Source: Rhodoligotrophos defluvii
GTDB taxonomy: Bacteria > Pseudomonadota > Alphaproteobacteria > Rhizobiales > Im1
Assembly: GCF_005281615.1 (NCBI RefSeq)
Contig: NZ_SZZM01000001.1
Coordinates: forward strand, 248,272 to 312,271
Length of the DNA: 64,000 bases
Reading direction: 5' to 3'
Part shown: one piece after another, positions 45,035 to 54,040 of the stretch
Position numbering within the stretch: the stretch's first letter is position 1
How the letters are laid out: each line of letters starts with the position of its first letter
Translations under genes and position numbers: made by a program
Notes under the pieces: generated by a model
Told to the model about the DNA's origin: nothing
Databases searched by the model: none
What the model saw: only the letters and a program-made list of their open reading frames with translations

Positions 45035-46912
45035 GTGGTTGCCGGATTGTCGAGTGAGCCACCCTCCCCTGCTGTTGCAACCGGCACAGGTGATTCCTCC
45101 CGCAAAGGAGCGCGCGGCCGTCTGCCGCTCGGGGCCGTCTTCGGCATCGGGCTCGGACTGCTGATGCTCCTCTCGCTTGGCTCCATGCTGGCGTTGAGCT
45201 TTCAGGCGGCGGTCGAAAACACGACGCAGCTGCTGCGGGACAAGATCTATCTGGTGATGCAGGCGGGCGAAGAGCGGGTTCAGAGCTTTCTCGACCCGGT
45301 AGAGAATACCGGCCGCTTCCTCCAGACGATGATGCAGACGGGAGATCTGCCCCTCGATGATCACCAGAAGCTTGCCACTGGGTTGCGGGCGGGCCTGGCC
45401 GGTGCCCCTCAGGTTTACGGCATGATGATGCTGTTCAAGGACCTGAGCGTGGTTCGGGTGGGACACGAGCGCAACCAGGTGACGTTCGAGCGCTGGGCCA
45501 ACCGGCCCGAAATCTCCGCCAAACTCGGCGACTTGCGCGAGACGACCACGCCCGGCTGGTTGCCGCCGGTCTGGGCCGCGCCATTCGAGAGGACATTGCT
45601 CGCCTATCACCTGCCCGTCGTGGTCGACCACGAGTTCAGGGGCACGCTGGTGCTGGTGGTCGCCACGCGAGATCTGTCGAAGGACATTTCCGACGTCGCC
45701 TATCGCGGCACGACACCGTTCATCTTGTTCGGCCGCGACCGGGTGCTGGCGCATCCGCTGTTGGAAGACGGCAGCAAGCGGGGCTCGGGCGACAATCCTC
45801 TGCCAACCATCAGCGAGATCGGCGACCCGGTGCTGGCGGAAATCTGGAACCGGCAGCGCCGGCCTCTGGACCTGCTGGATGGCTCGGGCGATGCCGGCCA
45901 CACGGTGGAAGTCGACGGTACGGAGCAGGTCTTCGTCTACAGGATGATCGAAGGCTATGGCGCGACGCCCTGGATCGTGGGTCTGCACGTGCCCGGCGCG
46001 GTGGGCGCAACGGAGCTTGCGAGATTGCTGCACCTCGCCGCCATTTCCGGGGCGTTGCTGCTGGGCGCGGTCATCCTCGCCTTCTTCATCGGAAGGGGCA
46101 TGGGGCGGCCGCTCATGACGCTTGCCGCGGCGGCGGAAAAAGTGCGTGGACTGGATCTCGCGAAGGTGCCGGCCTTGCCGCGCAGCGACTTCCGGGAGCT
46201 GGATATCGCAGCCACCGCATTCAACGCCATGGTCTCCGCCTTGCGCTGGTTCGAGCTCTACATTCCGAAGACCCTGGTGCACCAGCTGCTGAAGGAAGGG
46301 GCCGCCGTGGGCTCGCCCGAGATACGGGACGTGACCGTGATGTTCACCGACATCGCCGGCTTCACCCAGCGCACGGCCGAGCTGGGCGCGCGGGGTATCG
46401 CGCGCGTGCTGGATGACCACTTCGGCATGCTCGGCGCGTGCATCGATGCGACCGAAGGCACGATCGATAAATACATTGGCGATAGCGTAATGGCGTTCTG
46501 GGGCGCCCCAGCCCATCAGCCGGACCACGCCCAGCGGGCAGCCAGGACGGCGCTGCTGGTGGCGCGCCGGGTGGCCGAGCAGAATGTCCAGGAGGGTGGA
46601 ATGCCGATGCGCCTGAGGATCGGTATCGGCTCGGGGCCGGTGCTGGTCGGCAATATCGGCGCGCCGGATCGGGTCAACTACACGGTGGTCGGCGAGGTGG
46701 TAAACCTTGCCCAAAGGCTCGAGCAGCTCGGCAAGACCTGTAACGAGCAGGAGACGGTGAGCATTCTCCTCACCGAGGAGACCGCCAAGCTTCTGGGCTC
46801 CGGCTTCGAGGTCGAATGCCTGGGGCGCTATCAAATACGCGGGCTGGCGGGGATGGTGCCGGTCTACAAGCTCACCCGCGAAATCGAGCCGGAAGGACCC
46901 AACAGAGGATGA
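45035..46912 (+). CDS. Membrane sensor class III adenylate/guanylate cyclase
   Basis: 625 residues: a transmembrane helix (~33-55), a large periplasmic Cache-like sensor (~58-320), a second transmembrane helix (~328-350), a HAMP-like linker and a class III cyclase domain (~425-600). Metal aspartates lie in VMFTDIAGFTQR and GDSVMAFWGAP, and the catalytic Asn and Arg in VNLAQRLE. The usual GD before VN is GE here, so nucleotide choice is uncertain. GTG start. The stop overlaps the kup start by 4 bp. Confidence 0.9.
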   Translation: MVAGLSSEPPSPAVATGTGDSSRKGARGRLPLGAVFGIGLGLLMLLSLGSMLALSFQAAVENTTQLLRDKIYLVMQAGEERVQSFLDPVENTGRFLQTMMQTGDLPLDDHQKLATGLRAGLAGAPQVYGMMMLFKDLSVVRVGHERNQVTFERWANRPEISAKLGDLRETTTPGWLPPVWAAPFERTLLAYHLPVVVDHEFRGTLVLVVATRDLSKDISDVAYRGTTPFILFGRDRVLAHPLLEDGSKRGSGDNPLPTISEIGDPVLAEIWNRQRRPLDLLDGSGDAGHTVEVDGTEQVFVYRMIEGYGATPWIVGLHVPGAVGATELARLLHLAAISGALLLGAVILAFFIGRGMGRPLMTLAAAAEKVRGLDLAKVPALPRSDFRELDIAATAFNAMVSALRWFELYIPKTLVHQLLKEGAAVGSPEIRDVTVMFTDIAGFTQRTAELGARGIARVLDDHFGMLGACIDATEGTIDKYIGDSVMAFWGAPAHQPDHAQRAARTALLVARRVAEQNVQEGGMPMRLRIGIGSGPVLVGNIGAPDRVNYTVVGEVVNLAQRLEQLGKTCNEQETVSILLTEETAKLLGSGFEVECLGRYQIRGLAGMVPVYKLTREIEPEGPNRG

Positions 46913-48852
46913 TCCCCGAGGCAGAATCGGATCAGGCTTCCCGCTCATCGGCGCTGCGGGGAACGCGCTTCTCCATGCCCAGCTTCGGCATCGGCTCGAG
47001 CCGCACGCCGGCTCTGACCCTCGCCGCGATCGGCATCATCTTCGGCGATATCGGCACCAGCCCGATCTATGCGCTGAGGATCGTGTTCTCCGAGATGAGC
47101 GGCCTGCCCTACGCGGAAGATACCGTTCTCGGCGCGCTTTCGGTGATGATCTGGTCGCTCATTCTGCTGGTCACCGTCACCTATGTGACCTTGCTGCTGC
47201 GGGCGGACAACAACGGCGAAGGCGGGGTGCTGGCGCTCAGCTCACTGCTCACCCGCTGCAACCCCGGGTCGCGGCTGCGCTGGGTCATTCTCCTCCTGTC
47301 GCTGGTCGGCGCCTCGTTGTTCTATGGGGATGGCATCATCACCCCCGCCATCTCGGTGCTCAGCGCGGTGGAAGGCATCGAGATCATCGCGCCTGCTTTC
47401 AGCCATGTGGTGGTGCCAGTGGCCATCGCCATCCTGGTGGGGCTGTTCGCCTTCCAGAGCAGAGGCACGGAGCGGGTGGGCCGGCTGTTTGGCCCGGTCA
47501 TGTGCGTGTGGTTCGCCACGCTCGCCGTGCTCGGCCTGATCCAGATCGCGCAGGTTCCCTCGATCATCCGCGCCATCAGCCCGCATTATGCGGTTCTGCT
47601 GTTCCTGAACCACCCGGTTCCGGCGTTTCTCGCGCTTGGCGGCATCGTGCTGGCGGTGACCGGCGTTGAAGCACTCTATGCAGACATGGGCCATTTCGGC
47701 CGCAAGCCCGTCCGGCTGGCGTGGTATGCAGTGGTCGGGCCGGCTCTCGTCCTGAACTATCTCGGCCAGGGAGCCCTGGTGCTGCGCGAGCCAGCTGCCC
47801 TGAGCCACCCATTCTTCAGCCTGGCGCCGAGCTGGGGTCAGCCATTCCTGGTGGCGCTCGCCACGTTCGCCACCATCATCGCCTCCCAGGCGCTGATCTC
47901 CGGGCTGTTCTCCCTAACCCGGCAAGCGGTGCAGCTGGAGCTCTTGCCGCGGCTGGAGATCCGCCACACGTCCCCGCACGAGCAGGGCCAGGTCTATCTG
48001 CCGGCGGTGAACTGGCTGCTCATGGCGGCCGTCATCATCGTGGTGCTGGGCTTCGAGTCCTCGGAGAAACTGGCCACCGCCTATGGAATCGCGGTGGTCT
48101 CGGCCATGCTGGTGAGCGCGGTGCTCCTCATGCTGGTCACCATCAATCTGTGGCAATGGCCGCCGGTGCTGATCGCGGGCTTCTTCTCGATCCTGTTCCT
48201 CGTCGATTTCACGTTCCTGGCCGCGAACAGCACCAAGATCCGCGACGGCGGCTGGTTCCCGATCATCGTCGGCATCGCGGCTTTCACCACCATGTCCACC
48301 TGGCGCCGCGGGCGTCAGGCGCTCAACCGGCGCATCGTGCGGGAAAGCCTGCCTCTGGTCGACTTCGTGCGCGGCCTGAAGACCAGCCGCGTCATCCGCG
48401 TTCCCGGTACGGCAGTGTTCCTGTCGCGCCGGTCCGACGTAACGCCCTCGGCCTTGCTGCACAACATGAAGCACAACAAGGTGTTGCATGAGCGCTCGAT
48501 CACGCTCACCGTGGTCACGGAGGGCGTGCCGACGGTGCCCGAGCACATGGCCATCGAGCACGAGCCGCTCGGCCAGGGCATGCACCGGGTCGTGCTGCAT
48601 GTCGGCTTCATGCAGACGCCCAGCATCCCGGCGGCGCTCGGCCGCTGCACCACGCTGGGCACGTCGGTGTCCATGATGGACACCTCGTTCTTCGTCTCGC
48701 GCGAGACGCTGATGCTATCGAGCCATCCGGAACTTTCTGCCTGGCGGGCGCGCCTGTTCATCGCTCTGTTCAATGTCGCCAGCGACGCCACCCAGTTTTA
48801 TCAGCTACCGCGCAACCGGGTGGTTGAATTGGGCCGCCAGGTCGAGTTCTGA
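46909..48852 (+). CDS. kup: Potassium transporter Kup
   Basis: 647 residues with about 12 transmembrane helices and a C-terminal cytoplasmic domain. Diagnostic runs are GIIFGDIGTSPIYALR, NGEGGVLALSSLL, ASLFYGDGIITPAISVLSAVEG and DGGWFPIIVG. It takes up K+ with H+ at the inner membrane. The ATG overlaps the cyclase stop (ATGA), implying coupled translation and a link between cyclic nucleotide production and K+ uptake. An internal ATG 24 codons on is a less likely start. Confidence 0.95.
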   Translation: MIPEAESDQASRSSALRGTRFSMPSFGIGSSRTPALTLAAIGIIFGDIGTSPIYALRIVFSEMSGLPYAEDTVLGALSVMIWSLILLVTVTYVTLLLRADNNGEGGVLALSSLLTRCNPGSRLRWVILLLSLVGASLFYGDGIITPAISVLSAVEGIEIIAPAFSHVVVPVAIAILVGLFAFQSRGTERVGRLFGPVMCVWFATLAVLGLIQIAQVPSIIRAISPHYAVLLFLNHPVPAFLALGGIVLAVTGVEALYADMGHFGRKPVRLAWYAVVGPALVLNYLGQGALVLREPAALSHPFFSLAPSWGQPFLVALATFATIIASQALISGLFSLTRQAVQLELLPRLEIRHTSPHEQGQVYLPAVNWLLMAAVIIVVLGFESSEKLATAYGIAVVSAMLVSAVLLMLVTINLWQWPPVLIAGFFSILFLVDFTFLAANSTKIRDGGWFPIIVGIAAFTTMSTWRRGRQALNRRIVRESLPLVDFVRGLKTSRVIRVPGTAVFLSRRSDVTPSALLHNMKHNKVLHERSITLTVVTEGVPTVPEHMAIEHEPLGQGMHRVVLHVGFMQTPSIPAALGRCTTLGTSVSMMDTSFFVSRETLMLSSHPELSAWRARLFIALFNVASDATQFYQLPRNRVVELGRQVEF

Positions 48853-48908
48853 TCAGCGGCGACATTCCCGTCCTTTCCAGCTGTCCATCCAAATCAGGGA
48901 GTAGCTCA

Positions 48909-49259
48909 ATGACCATCAAGCGTCTCGGCGTGGAACGCCGGCTGTCGAACGTGGTGATCCACGGCAACACGGTTTATCTGGCCGGCCAGATCGCTGAAGA
49001 GGCCGCCGGGAAATCGGTGACCGAGCAGACCAGGGACATCCTCAACCAGATTGACGAGGCCTTGGCCGAAGCAGGCACGGATAAGACGAAGATCCTGCAG
49101 GTCACGATCTGGCTATCGAAAATGGCCTATTTCGGCGAGATGAATGCCGTGTGGGACGCCTGGGTGCCAGAGGGCCACACCCCCGCACGGGCCTGCGTGG
49201 AGGCGCGGCTCGCCGATCCGAAGATCGATGTGGAGATCATGCTGACCGCGGCGCTCTGA
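48909..49259 (+). CDS. RidA family protein
   Basis: 116 residues of the RidA/YjgF fold, with VYLAGQIAEE, the helix TRDILNQIDEALAEAGTDK and the end ARACVEARLADPKIDVEI. The Arg in ARACVEARL-type context supports enamine/imine deaminase activity. It probably removes reactive 2-aminoacrylate or a related intermediate. It lies 56 bp downstream of kup. Confidence 0.88.
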   Translation: MTIKRLGVERRLSNVVIHGNTVYLAGQIAEEAAGKSVTEQTRDILNQIDEALAEAGTDKTKILQVTIWLSKMAYFGEMNAVWDAWVPEGHTPARACVEARLADPKIDVEIMLTAAL

Positions 49260-49305
49260 CGGTCTGCTGGGCTCGCGACCGGACGGCGGGTTGTGCCGGC
49301 GGCCC

Positions 49306-49459
49306 CTGGATGCCCCGGTCGAGCCGGGCATGACGATGAGTTCAACACGCACCCCCTCGTCATTGCCGCGCTTGACGCGGCAATCCAGGGCCAAGCGGAA
49401 CGCCTGTGCCGTGTGGCCCCTGGATGCCGGCTCAGCGCGCCTAGGCGGACGGCATGACG
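49306..49459. repeat. Cluster of three palindromic intergenic elements
   Basis: Elements at 49306-49335 (loop TCGAG), 49358-49389 (inverted, loop TCAAG on the minus strand) and 49420-49459 (longer arm with CGCCTAGGCGG) lie between ridA and the small membrane-protein gene. Stems differ between copies but are self-complementary, and the CTGGAT and ATGACG flanks are retained. Confidence 0.82.
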
Positions 49460-49549
49460 GCCCTGTTTCAGATTTGACAGCGGTGTTCTACAATCATAAG
49501 TAGAGCGCCGTGAGTTCGGAGTTGAGTCCTCGGGGCAACGGAGGACCAG

Positions 49550-49720
49550 ATGCACCTGAACCCGCCTTCCCTTCTCGCCTTCCTCATTTCCATCATTCTG
49601 GCCGGCCTGGCGATGGCCGGCAAAATCACGCCGCTGCCCTACATCAGCGCCAATGTCGTGTGGCTCCTGCTGGCCGCCTATCTCGTGCTTGCGTTCGGCT
49701 GCCTGCAGCGCGGGCTATAG
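49550..49720 (+). CDS. Small two-helix membrane protein, 56 residues
   Basis: A short gene with a strong GGAGG 5 nt before the ATG. It encodes two hydrophobic helices: LLAFLISIILAGLAMAG and VVWLLLAAYLVLAFG, joined by KITPLPYISA, ending LQRGL. Proteins of this size and pattern are common in alphaproteobacteria, function unknown. It lies 10 bp from the convergent thiolase gene end. Confidence 0.75.
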   Translation: MHLNPPSLLAFLISIILAGLAMAGKITPLPYISANVVWLLLAAYLVLAFGCLQRGL

Positions 49721-49730
49721 AGACCTGCGC

Positions 49731-50918
49731 TTACTGCATCCGCTCGACGGCAAGGGCGATGCCCTGCCCGCCGCCAATGCACATGGTGACGAGTCCATAG
49801 TGGCCGTTGGTCCGCTGCAGCTCGTAGAGGGCCTTGACGGTGATGATGGCGCCACTCGCTCCCACGGGATGGCCAAGGGCGATGGCGCCGCCATTCGGAT
49901 TGGTCTTGTCCGCCGGGAAGCTCAGCTCCTTGGATACTGCGCAGGCCTGGGCGGCGAAGGCCTCGTTCGATTCGATCACATCGAAGTCCTCGACCGCCAT
50001 GCCGGTGGACTTGAGCAGGTTGCGCACTGCGGGCACCGGGCCGATGCCCATCTCGGACGGCTCGACCCCGGCATGGCCATAGCCGATGATCCGCGCCATC
50101 GGCTTCGCGTCGGCGGCGCGGGCCGCATCGGCGGACATGAGCACCAGGGCAGCCGCGCCGTCATTGATGCCGGACGAATTGCCGGCGGTTACGGTCCCGT
50201 CCTTCTGGAAGACAGGGCGCAGGCCGGCCATGCCTTCGACGGACGCATCCATGCGGACGTGCTCATCGGTATCGAAGAGCACGCTCTCGCGGCCGGTCTT
50301 CACCTCCACCGGCACGATTTGATCGCGGAAGCGGCCTTCGCTGATGGCGCGGGCGGCGCGGCGGTGGCTTTCGGCCGCGAAGGCATCCTGCTCGTCGCGG
50401 GAGATGCCGAAGCGGCGGGCGACATTCTCGGCGGTCACGCCCATGTGGCCATGGCCGAATGGGTCATTCAGCGCGCCCAGCATCATATCGACCACCGCGA
50501 CGTCGCCCATGCGGGCGCCCCAGCGCGCCCCGGTCTGGGTGTAAGGCGCGCGACTCATGGACTCGGCCCCGCCGGCAACCGCCACGTCGGCATCGCCCAG
50601 CATGATCGACTGGGCGGCGGAGACAATCGCCTGCGCACCCGAGCCGCACAGCCGGTTGAGGGTCATGGCCGGCACCTCCACCGGGATCTCGGCGTCGATG
50701 GCCGCGACCCGTGCGAGATACATGTCCTTCGGTTCGGTGTGGATCACATTGCCGAAGACCACATGGCCGACATCGCGCGGGGCGACCGCGGCGCGCGCCA
50801 ATGCTTCGCGCACGCATGTTGCGGCAAGCTCGGTCGGCGGGACCGATTTCAGGCTGCCGCCGAAGGTGCCGATGGCCGTCCGTACGGCGCTGACGATGAC
50901 GACGTCGCGTCCCTGCAT
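49731..50918 (-). CDS. Acetyl-CoA acetyltransferase (thiolase)
   Basis: 395 residues, usual thiolase length. The acylated cysteine is in LNRLCGSGAQAI, the catalytic His in GGAIALGHPVGASG and the second Cys in VTMCIGGGQG. ESNEAFAAQ is another hallmark. It condenses or cleaves acyl-CoA, as in polyhydroxybutyrate synthesis or beta-oxidation (PhaA/AtoB/BktB-type). GGGAG precedes the ATG at 50918. It lies 32 bp downstream of the RND permease gene on the same strand, which may be an operon or chance. Confidence 0.93.
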   Translation of the reverse strand: MQGRDVVIVSAVRTAIGTFGGSLKSVPPTELAATCVREALARAAVAPRDVGHVVFGNVIHTEPKDMYLARVAAIDAEIPVEVPAMTLNRLCGSGAQAIVSAAQSIMLGDADVAVAGGAESMSRAPYTQTGARWGARMGDVAVVDMMLGALNDPFGHGHMGVTAENVARRFGISRDEQDAFAAESHRRAARAISEGRFRDQIVPVEVKTGRESVLFDTDEHVRMDASVEGMAGLRPVFQKDGTVTAGNSSGINDGAAALVLMSADAARAADAKPMARIIGYGHAGVEPSEMGIGPVPAVRNLLKSTGMAVEDFDVIESNEAFAAQACAVSKELSFPADKTNPNGGAIALGHPVGASGAIITVKALYELQRTNGHYGLVTMCIGGGQGIALAVERMQ

Positions 50919-50950
50919 TGCTGATCTCCCGGTTATTTGCGCCACCGGTG

Positions 50951-53900
50951 TTATTCGGCAGGCTGATGAGTTTCGCCCAGTGCGCCTTGATGCGGGATCT
51001 GTACCGCAAGGGGCGCCTGCTTGTCACGCCGGATGAGGGAATAGACCGCAGGGATGACGAACAGCGTGAAGAAGGTGCCGACCGAGATCCCGCCGACGAT
51101 GACCCAGCCGATGCTGTGGCGGCTCTCGGCGCCCGCTCCGGTCGCAATGGCCAGCGGCACCGCGCCCAGAACCATGGCGCCGGTGGTCATGAGAATGGGG
51201 CGCAGACGCAGGGTTGCCGCCTCCAGCACGGCCTCCCGAACCGGCCGGCCCTCGTCGCGCCGGTGATTGGCGAACTCGACGATAAGGATGCCGTGCTTGG
51301 AGATGAGGCCGATCAAAGTCACGAGGCCGACCTGGCTGTATATGTTGAGCGTGCCGCCGGCATAATAGAGGGTGATCAGGCCACCGGCGATCGACAGCGG
51401 CACGGTCAGAAGGATGATGAAGGGGTCGATGAAGCTCTCGAATTGCGCGGAAAGCACGAGGTAGATGAACAGAAGCGCGAGCGCGAAGGTGAGATAGATC
51501 TCGGCCCCGGCCTGCTTGAAGTCCCGCGACTGCCCGGAATAGTCGATGCGGACGGTCGATGGCAGCTTGTCGCGAATGGCGGTCTCGAGCCTGGCGAGCG
51601 CCTCGCCGAGGCTCGCGCCCTCGCCGAGATTAGCGGTCAAGGTGGCCGAACGCAGCTGGTTGAAATGGTTGAGCTCGCGCGGCGCGACCCGCTCCTTCAC
51701 CTCCACGATATTGGATAGAGGCACCATGGCGCCCTGGGCGCTACGCACATACAGATTCTCCAGGTCCTGAGGTGCCGAGCGGTCGGAGCGGGCCAGCTGG
51801 ACCAGAACGTCGTACTGCTTGCCCTCGCGCTCGAACCGGGTGACCTGGCGGCCGCCGAGCATGGTCTCGAGCGTGCGGCCGACCGTATCCACATTGATGC
51901 CGAGATCGGCCGCCTTGTCGCGGTCCAGGGAGACCTCGACCTGCGGCTTGTTGAGTTCGAGGTCCGACTCGACATTGACCAAGCCGGGATAATCCGCCAC
52001 CGCATCGCGCACCTGGCGCACCATCTCATCCAGCTCCTCGTACGGGGCGGTGGTCTGGATGACGATCTCCACCGCCTTGGAGCCGCCGCGCTGGCCAAGC
52101 GGCGCCGGCAGCACGGGAAAGACGTCGATGCCCGGCACGCGCCGCATTTCGCCGCGCAGCTGCTGGGCGATCTCGCGGGCCGTACGCTCGCGCTCCTCCC
52201 AGGGCTTGAGCACGATGAACGAGTTGCCGGACGAGACGGTGGGCCAGCCGCCCATCACCGAATAGGACTGGCGCTCCGGAACCCGTGAATAGATCTCTTC
52301 CAGCTGCTGGGCGTACTTGTCCATGTAGTCGATGGTGGCCCCCTCGGGGCCGACGATCCGGCCCATGATGGCACCCTGGTCCTCGTAGGGCGCAAGCTCG
52401 GACCGCAGCAGCGTATAATAGAAGACGCCGGTGCCGGCGACGCATAGACCGATCAGCACCACCAGGAGCCGCTGGGACAACGCCACCGCAAGCAGCCGGC
52501 GGTAGCCGCTGGTCATAGCATCAAGGAAGCGCTCGATCGCGCGGGAGAGAATGTTGCCGGAGTGCCCCGCGCGCAGGAGCTTCGCGCACATCATCGGCGA
52601 CAGGGTGAGTGCCACGAAGCCGGAGATGAGCACGGCGCCGGCCAGCGCCCAGGCGAATTCGGTGAAGAGCTGCCCGGTCTTGCCGGTCATGAACCCGATC
52701 GGCACGTAGACCGCCGCGAGAGTCAGCGTCATGGCGATGACGGCAAAGGCGATCTCGCGGGATCCTTTCAGCGCGGCTTGCACAGGGGAGAGGCCCTGCT
52801 CCACATAGCGGTAGATGTTCTCGAGCATCACGATCGCATCATCCACCACCAGGCCGATGGCCAGCACGAGCGCCAGCAGCGTGAGGGTGTTGATGGTGAA
52901 GCCGAAGAAGAACATCAGCGCGAAGGTGCCGATCAGCGATACCGGGATGGTGACGATCGGAATGATCGTGGCGCGCAGGGAGCGGAGGAAGAAAAAGATG
53001 ATCAGCACCACCAGCGCGATCGCTTCGGCGATGGTGCGATAGACGTTCTCGATCGACTTCTCGATGAAGACCGAGCGGTCATAGCCGATATTGACCGTCA
53101 TGCCGGCGGGCAGCTCCCTTTCGATCTCCGGCAGGATGGTACGCACCTCGCGCGAGACGTCGAGCGGGTTGGCGGTGGCCTGCTTCACCACCCCCAAGGT
53201 GATGGCATTGTTGCCGATATAGCGGGCGAACATGCGCTCGCTGTGCGCGGCCAGCTCGGCATGGCCCACATCCTTGAGCCTGATCGAGTAGCCTTCCGCC
53301 TGCTTAATGATGAGGTTGTCGAACTGCTCGACCGTCTGCAGGTTGGTGCGCGACAGCACCGTGAACTCACGGTCGCGCCCCTCCACCAGGCCGGCGGGGA
53401 TATCCACGTTCTGCCGGCGCAGCGCGTCTTCTACATCCTGAACGGTGAGGTTGTAGCCGGCAAGCCGCATGGGATCGAGCCATAGGCGCATGGCGAAGCG
53501 CCGCTCGCCGTATATGCGAACCTCGGCCACCCCGGAGAGGGTCTGGAGCTGGTCCTTCACATAGCGATCGGCATAGTCGCTGAGCTGAAGGCGGTTATGT
53601 GCGGTGCTGGAAAACGAAAGGTACAAGACCGGCTGGGCGTCGGCCTCGACCTTCTGGATGACGGGCGTCTCGATCTCTTCGGGCAGGCGCCGCGTGGCCC
53701 GGCTCACCCGGTCGCGAACATCGGCGGCTGCGCTGTCCGCATCGCGATCGAGGTCGAAGACGATGGTGATGTGGCTGCGCTCCTGCCGGCTCACCGAGGT
53801 CATGTAGTCGATGCCCTCGATGCCGGCGAGGCTTTCCTCCAGCACCCGGGTGACCTGGCTCTCCATGATGCTGGCACTGGCGCCGGGATAGGTGGTGCTC

Positions 53901-54040
53901 ACATTCACCACCGGGCTGTCGATGTTCGGATATTCCCGCACTGTCAGCCGGTCGTAGCTGACGAGGCCGAGGAGCACCACCACCAGGCTCAGCACGGTGG
54001 CGAAGACGGGGCGATGGATGCAGGTATCCGACAGCTTCAT
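50951..54040 (-). CDS. RND efflux transporter, inner-membrane permease
   Basis: 1029 residues of the hydrophobe/amphiphile-efflux (AcrB-like) type. Proton-relay aspartates are in LAIGLVVDDAIVMLENI, and the TM10 lysine in GLISKHGILIVEFANHRRDEG. Periplasmic pore-domain regions follow the standard order. The 1029 length fits AcrB/MexF homologues. Its start overlaps the adaptor gene by 4 bp. No outer-membrane channel gene is adjacent. Confidence 0.94.
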   Translation of the reverse strand: MKLSDTCIHRPVFATVLSLVVVLLGLVSYDRLTVREYPNIDSPVVNVSTTYPGASASIMESQVTRVLEESLAGIEGIDYMTSVSRQERSHITIVFDLDRDADSAAADVRDRVSRATRRLPEEIETPVIQKVEADAQPVLYLSFSSTAHNRLQLSDYADRYVKDQLQTLSGVAEVRIYGERRFAMRLWLDPMRLAGYNLTVQDVEDALRRQNVDIPAGLVEGRDREFTVLSRTNLQTVEQFDNLIIKQAEGYSIRLKDVGHAELAAHSERMFARYIGNNAITLGVVKQATANPLDVSREVRTILPEIERELPAGMTVNIGYDRSVFIEKSIENVYRTIAEAIALVVLIIFFFLRSLRATIIPIVTIPVSLIGTFALMFFFGFTINTLTLLALVLAIGLVVDDAIVMLENIYRYVEQGLSPVQAALKGSREIAFAVIAMTLTLAAVYVPIGFMTGKTGQLFTEFAWALAGAVLISGFVALTLSPMMCAKLLRAGHSGNILSRAIERFLDAMTSGYRRLLAVALSQRLLVVLIGLCVAGTGVFYYTLLRSELAPYEDQGAIMGRIVGPEGATIDYMDKYAQQLEEIYSRVPERQSYSVMGGWPTVSSGNSFIVLKPWEERERTAREIAQQLRGEMRRVPGIDVFPVLPAPLGQRGGSKAVEIVIQTTAPYEELDEMVRQVRDAVADYPGLVNVESDLELNKPQVEVSLDRDKAADLGINVDTVGRTLETMLGGRQVTRFEREGKQYDVLVQLARSDRSAPQDLENLYVRSAQGAMVPLSNIVEVKERVAPRELNHFNQLRSATLTANLGEGASLGEALARLETAIRDKLPSTVRIDYSGQSRDFKQAGAEIYLTFALALLFIYLVLSAQFESFIDPFIILLTVPLSIAGGLITLYYAGGTLNIYSQVGLVTLIGLISKHGILIVEFANHRRDEGRPVREAVLEAATLRLRPILMTTGAMVLGAVPLAIATGAGAESRHSIGWVIVGGISVGTFFTLFVIPAVYSLIRRDKQAPLAVQIPHQGALGETHQPAE

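Noticed and set aside
45014-46948. Long minus-strand open frame opposite the cyclase gene
   Set aside because: The plus strand encodes all cyclase motifs; the minus frame shows only Gln/His/Arg-rich antisense composition.
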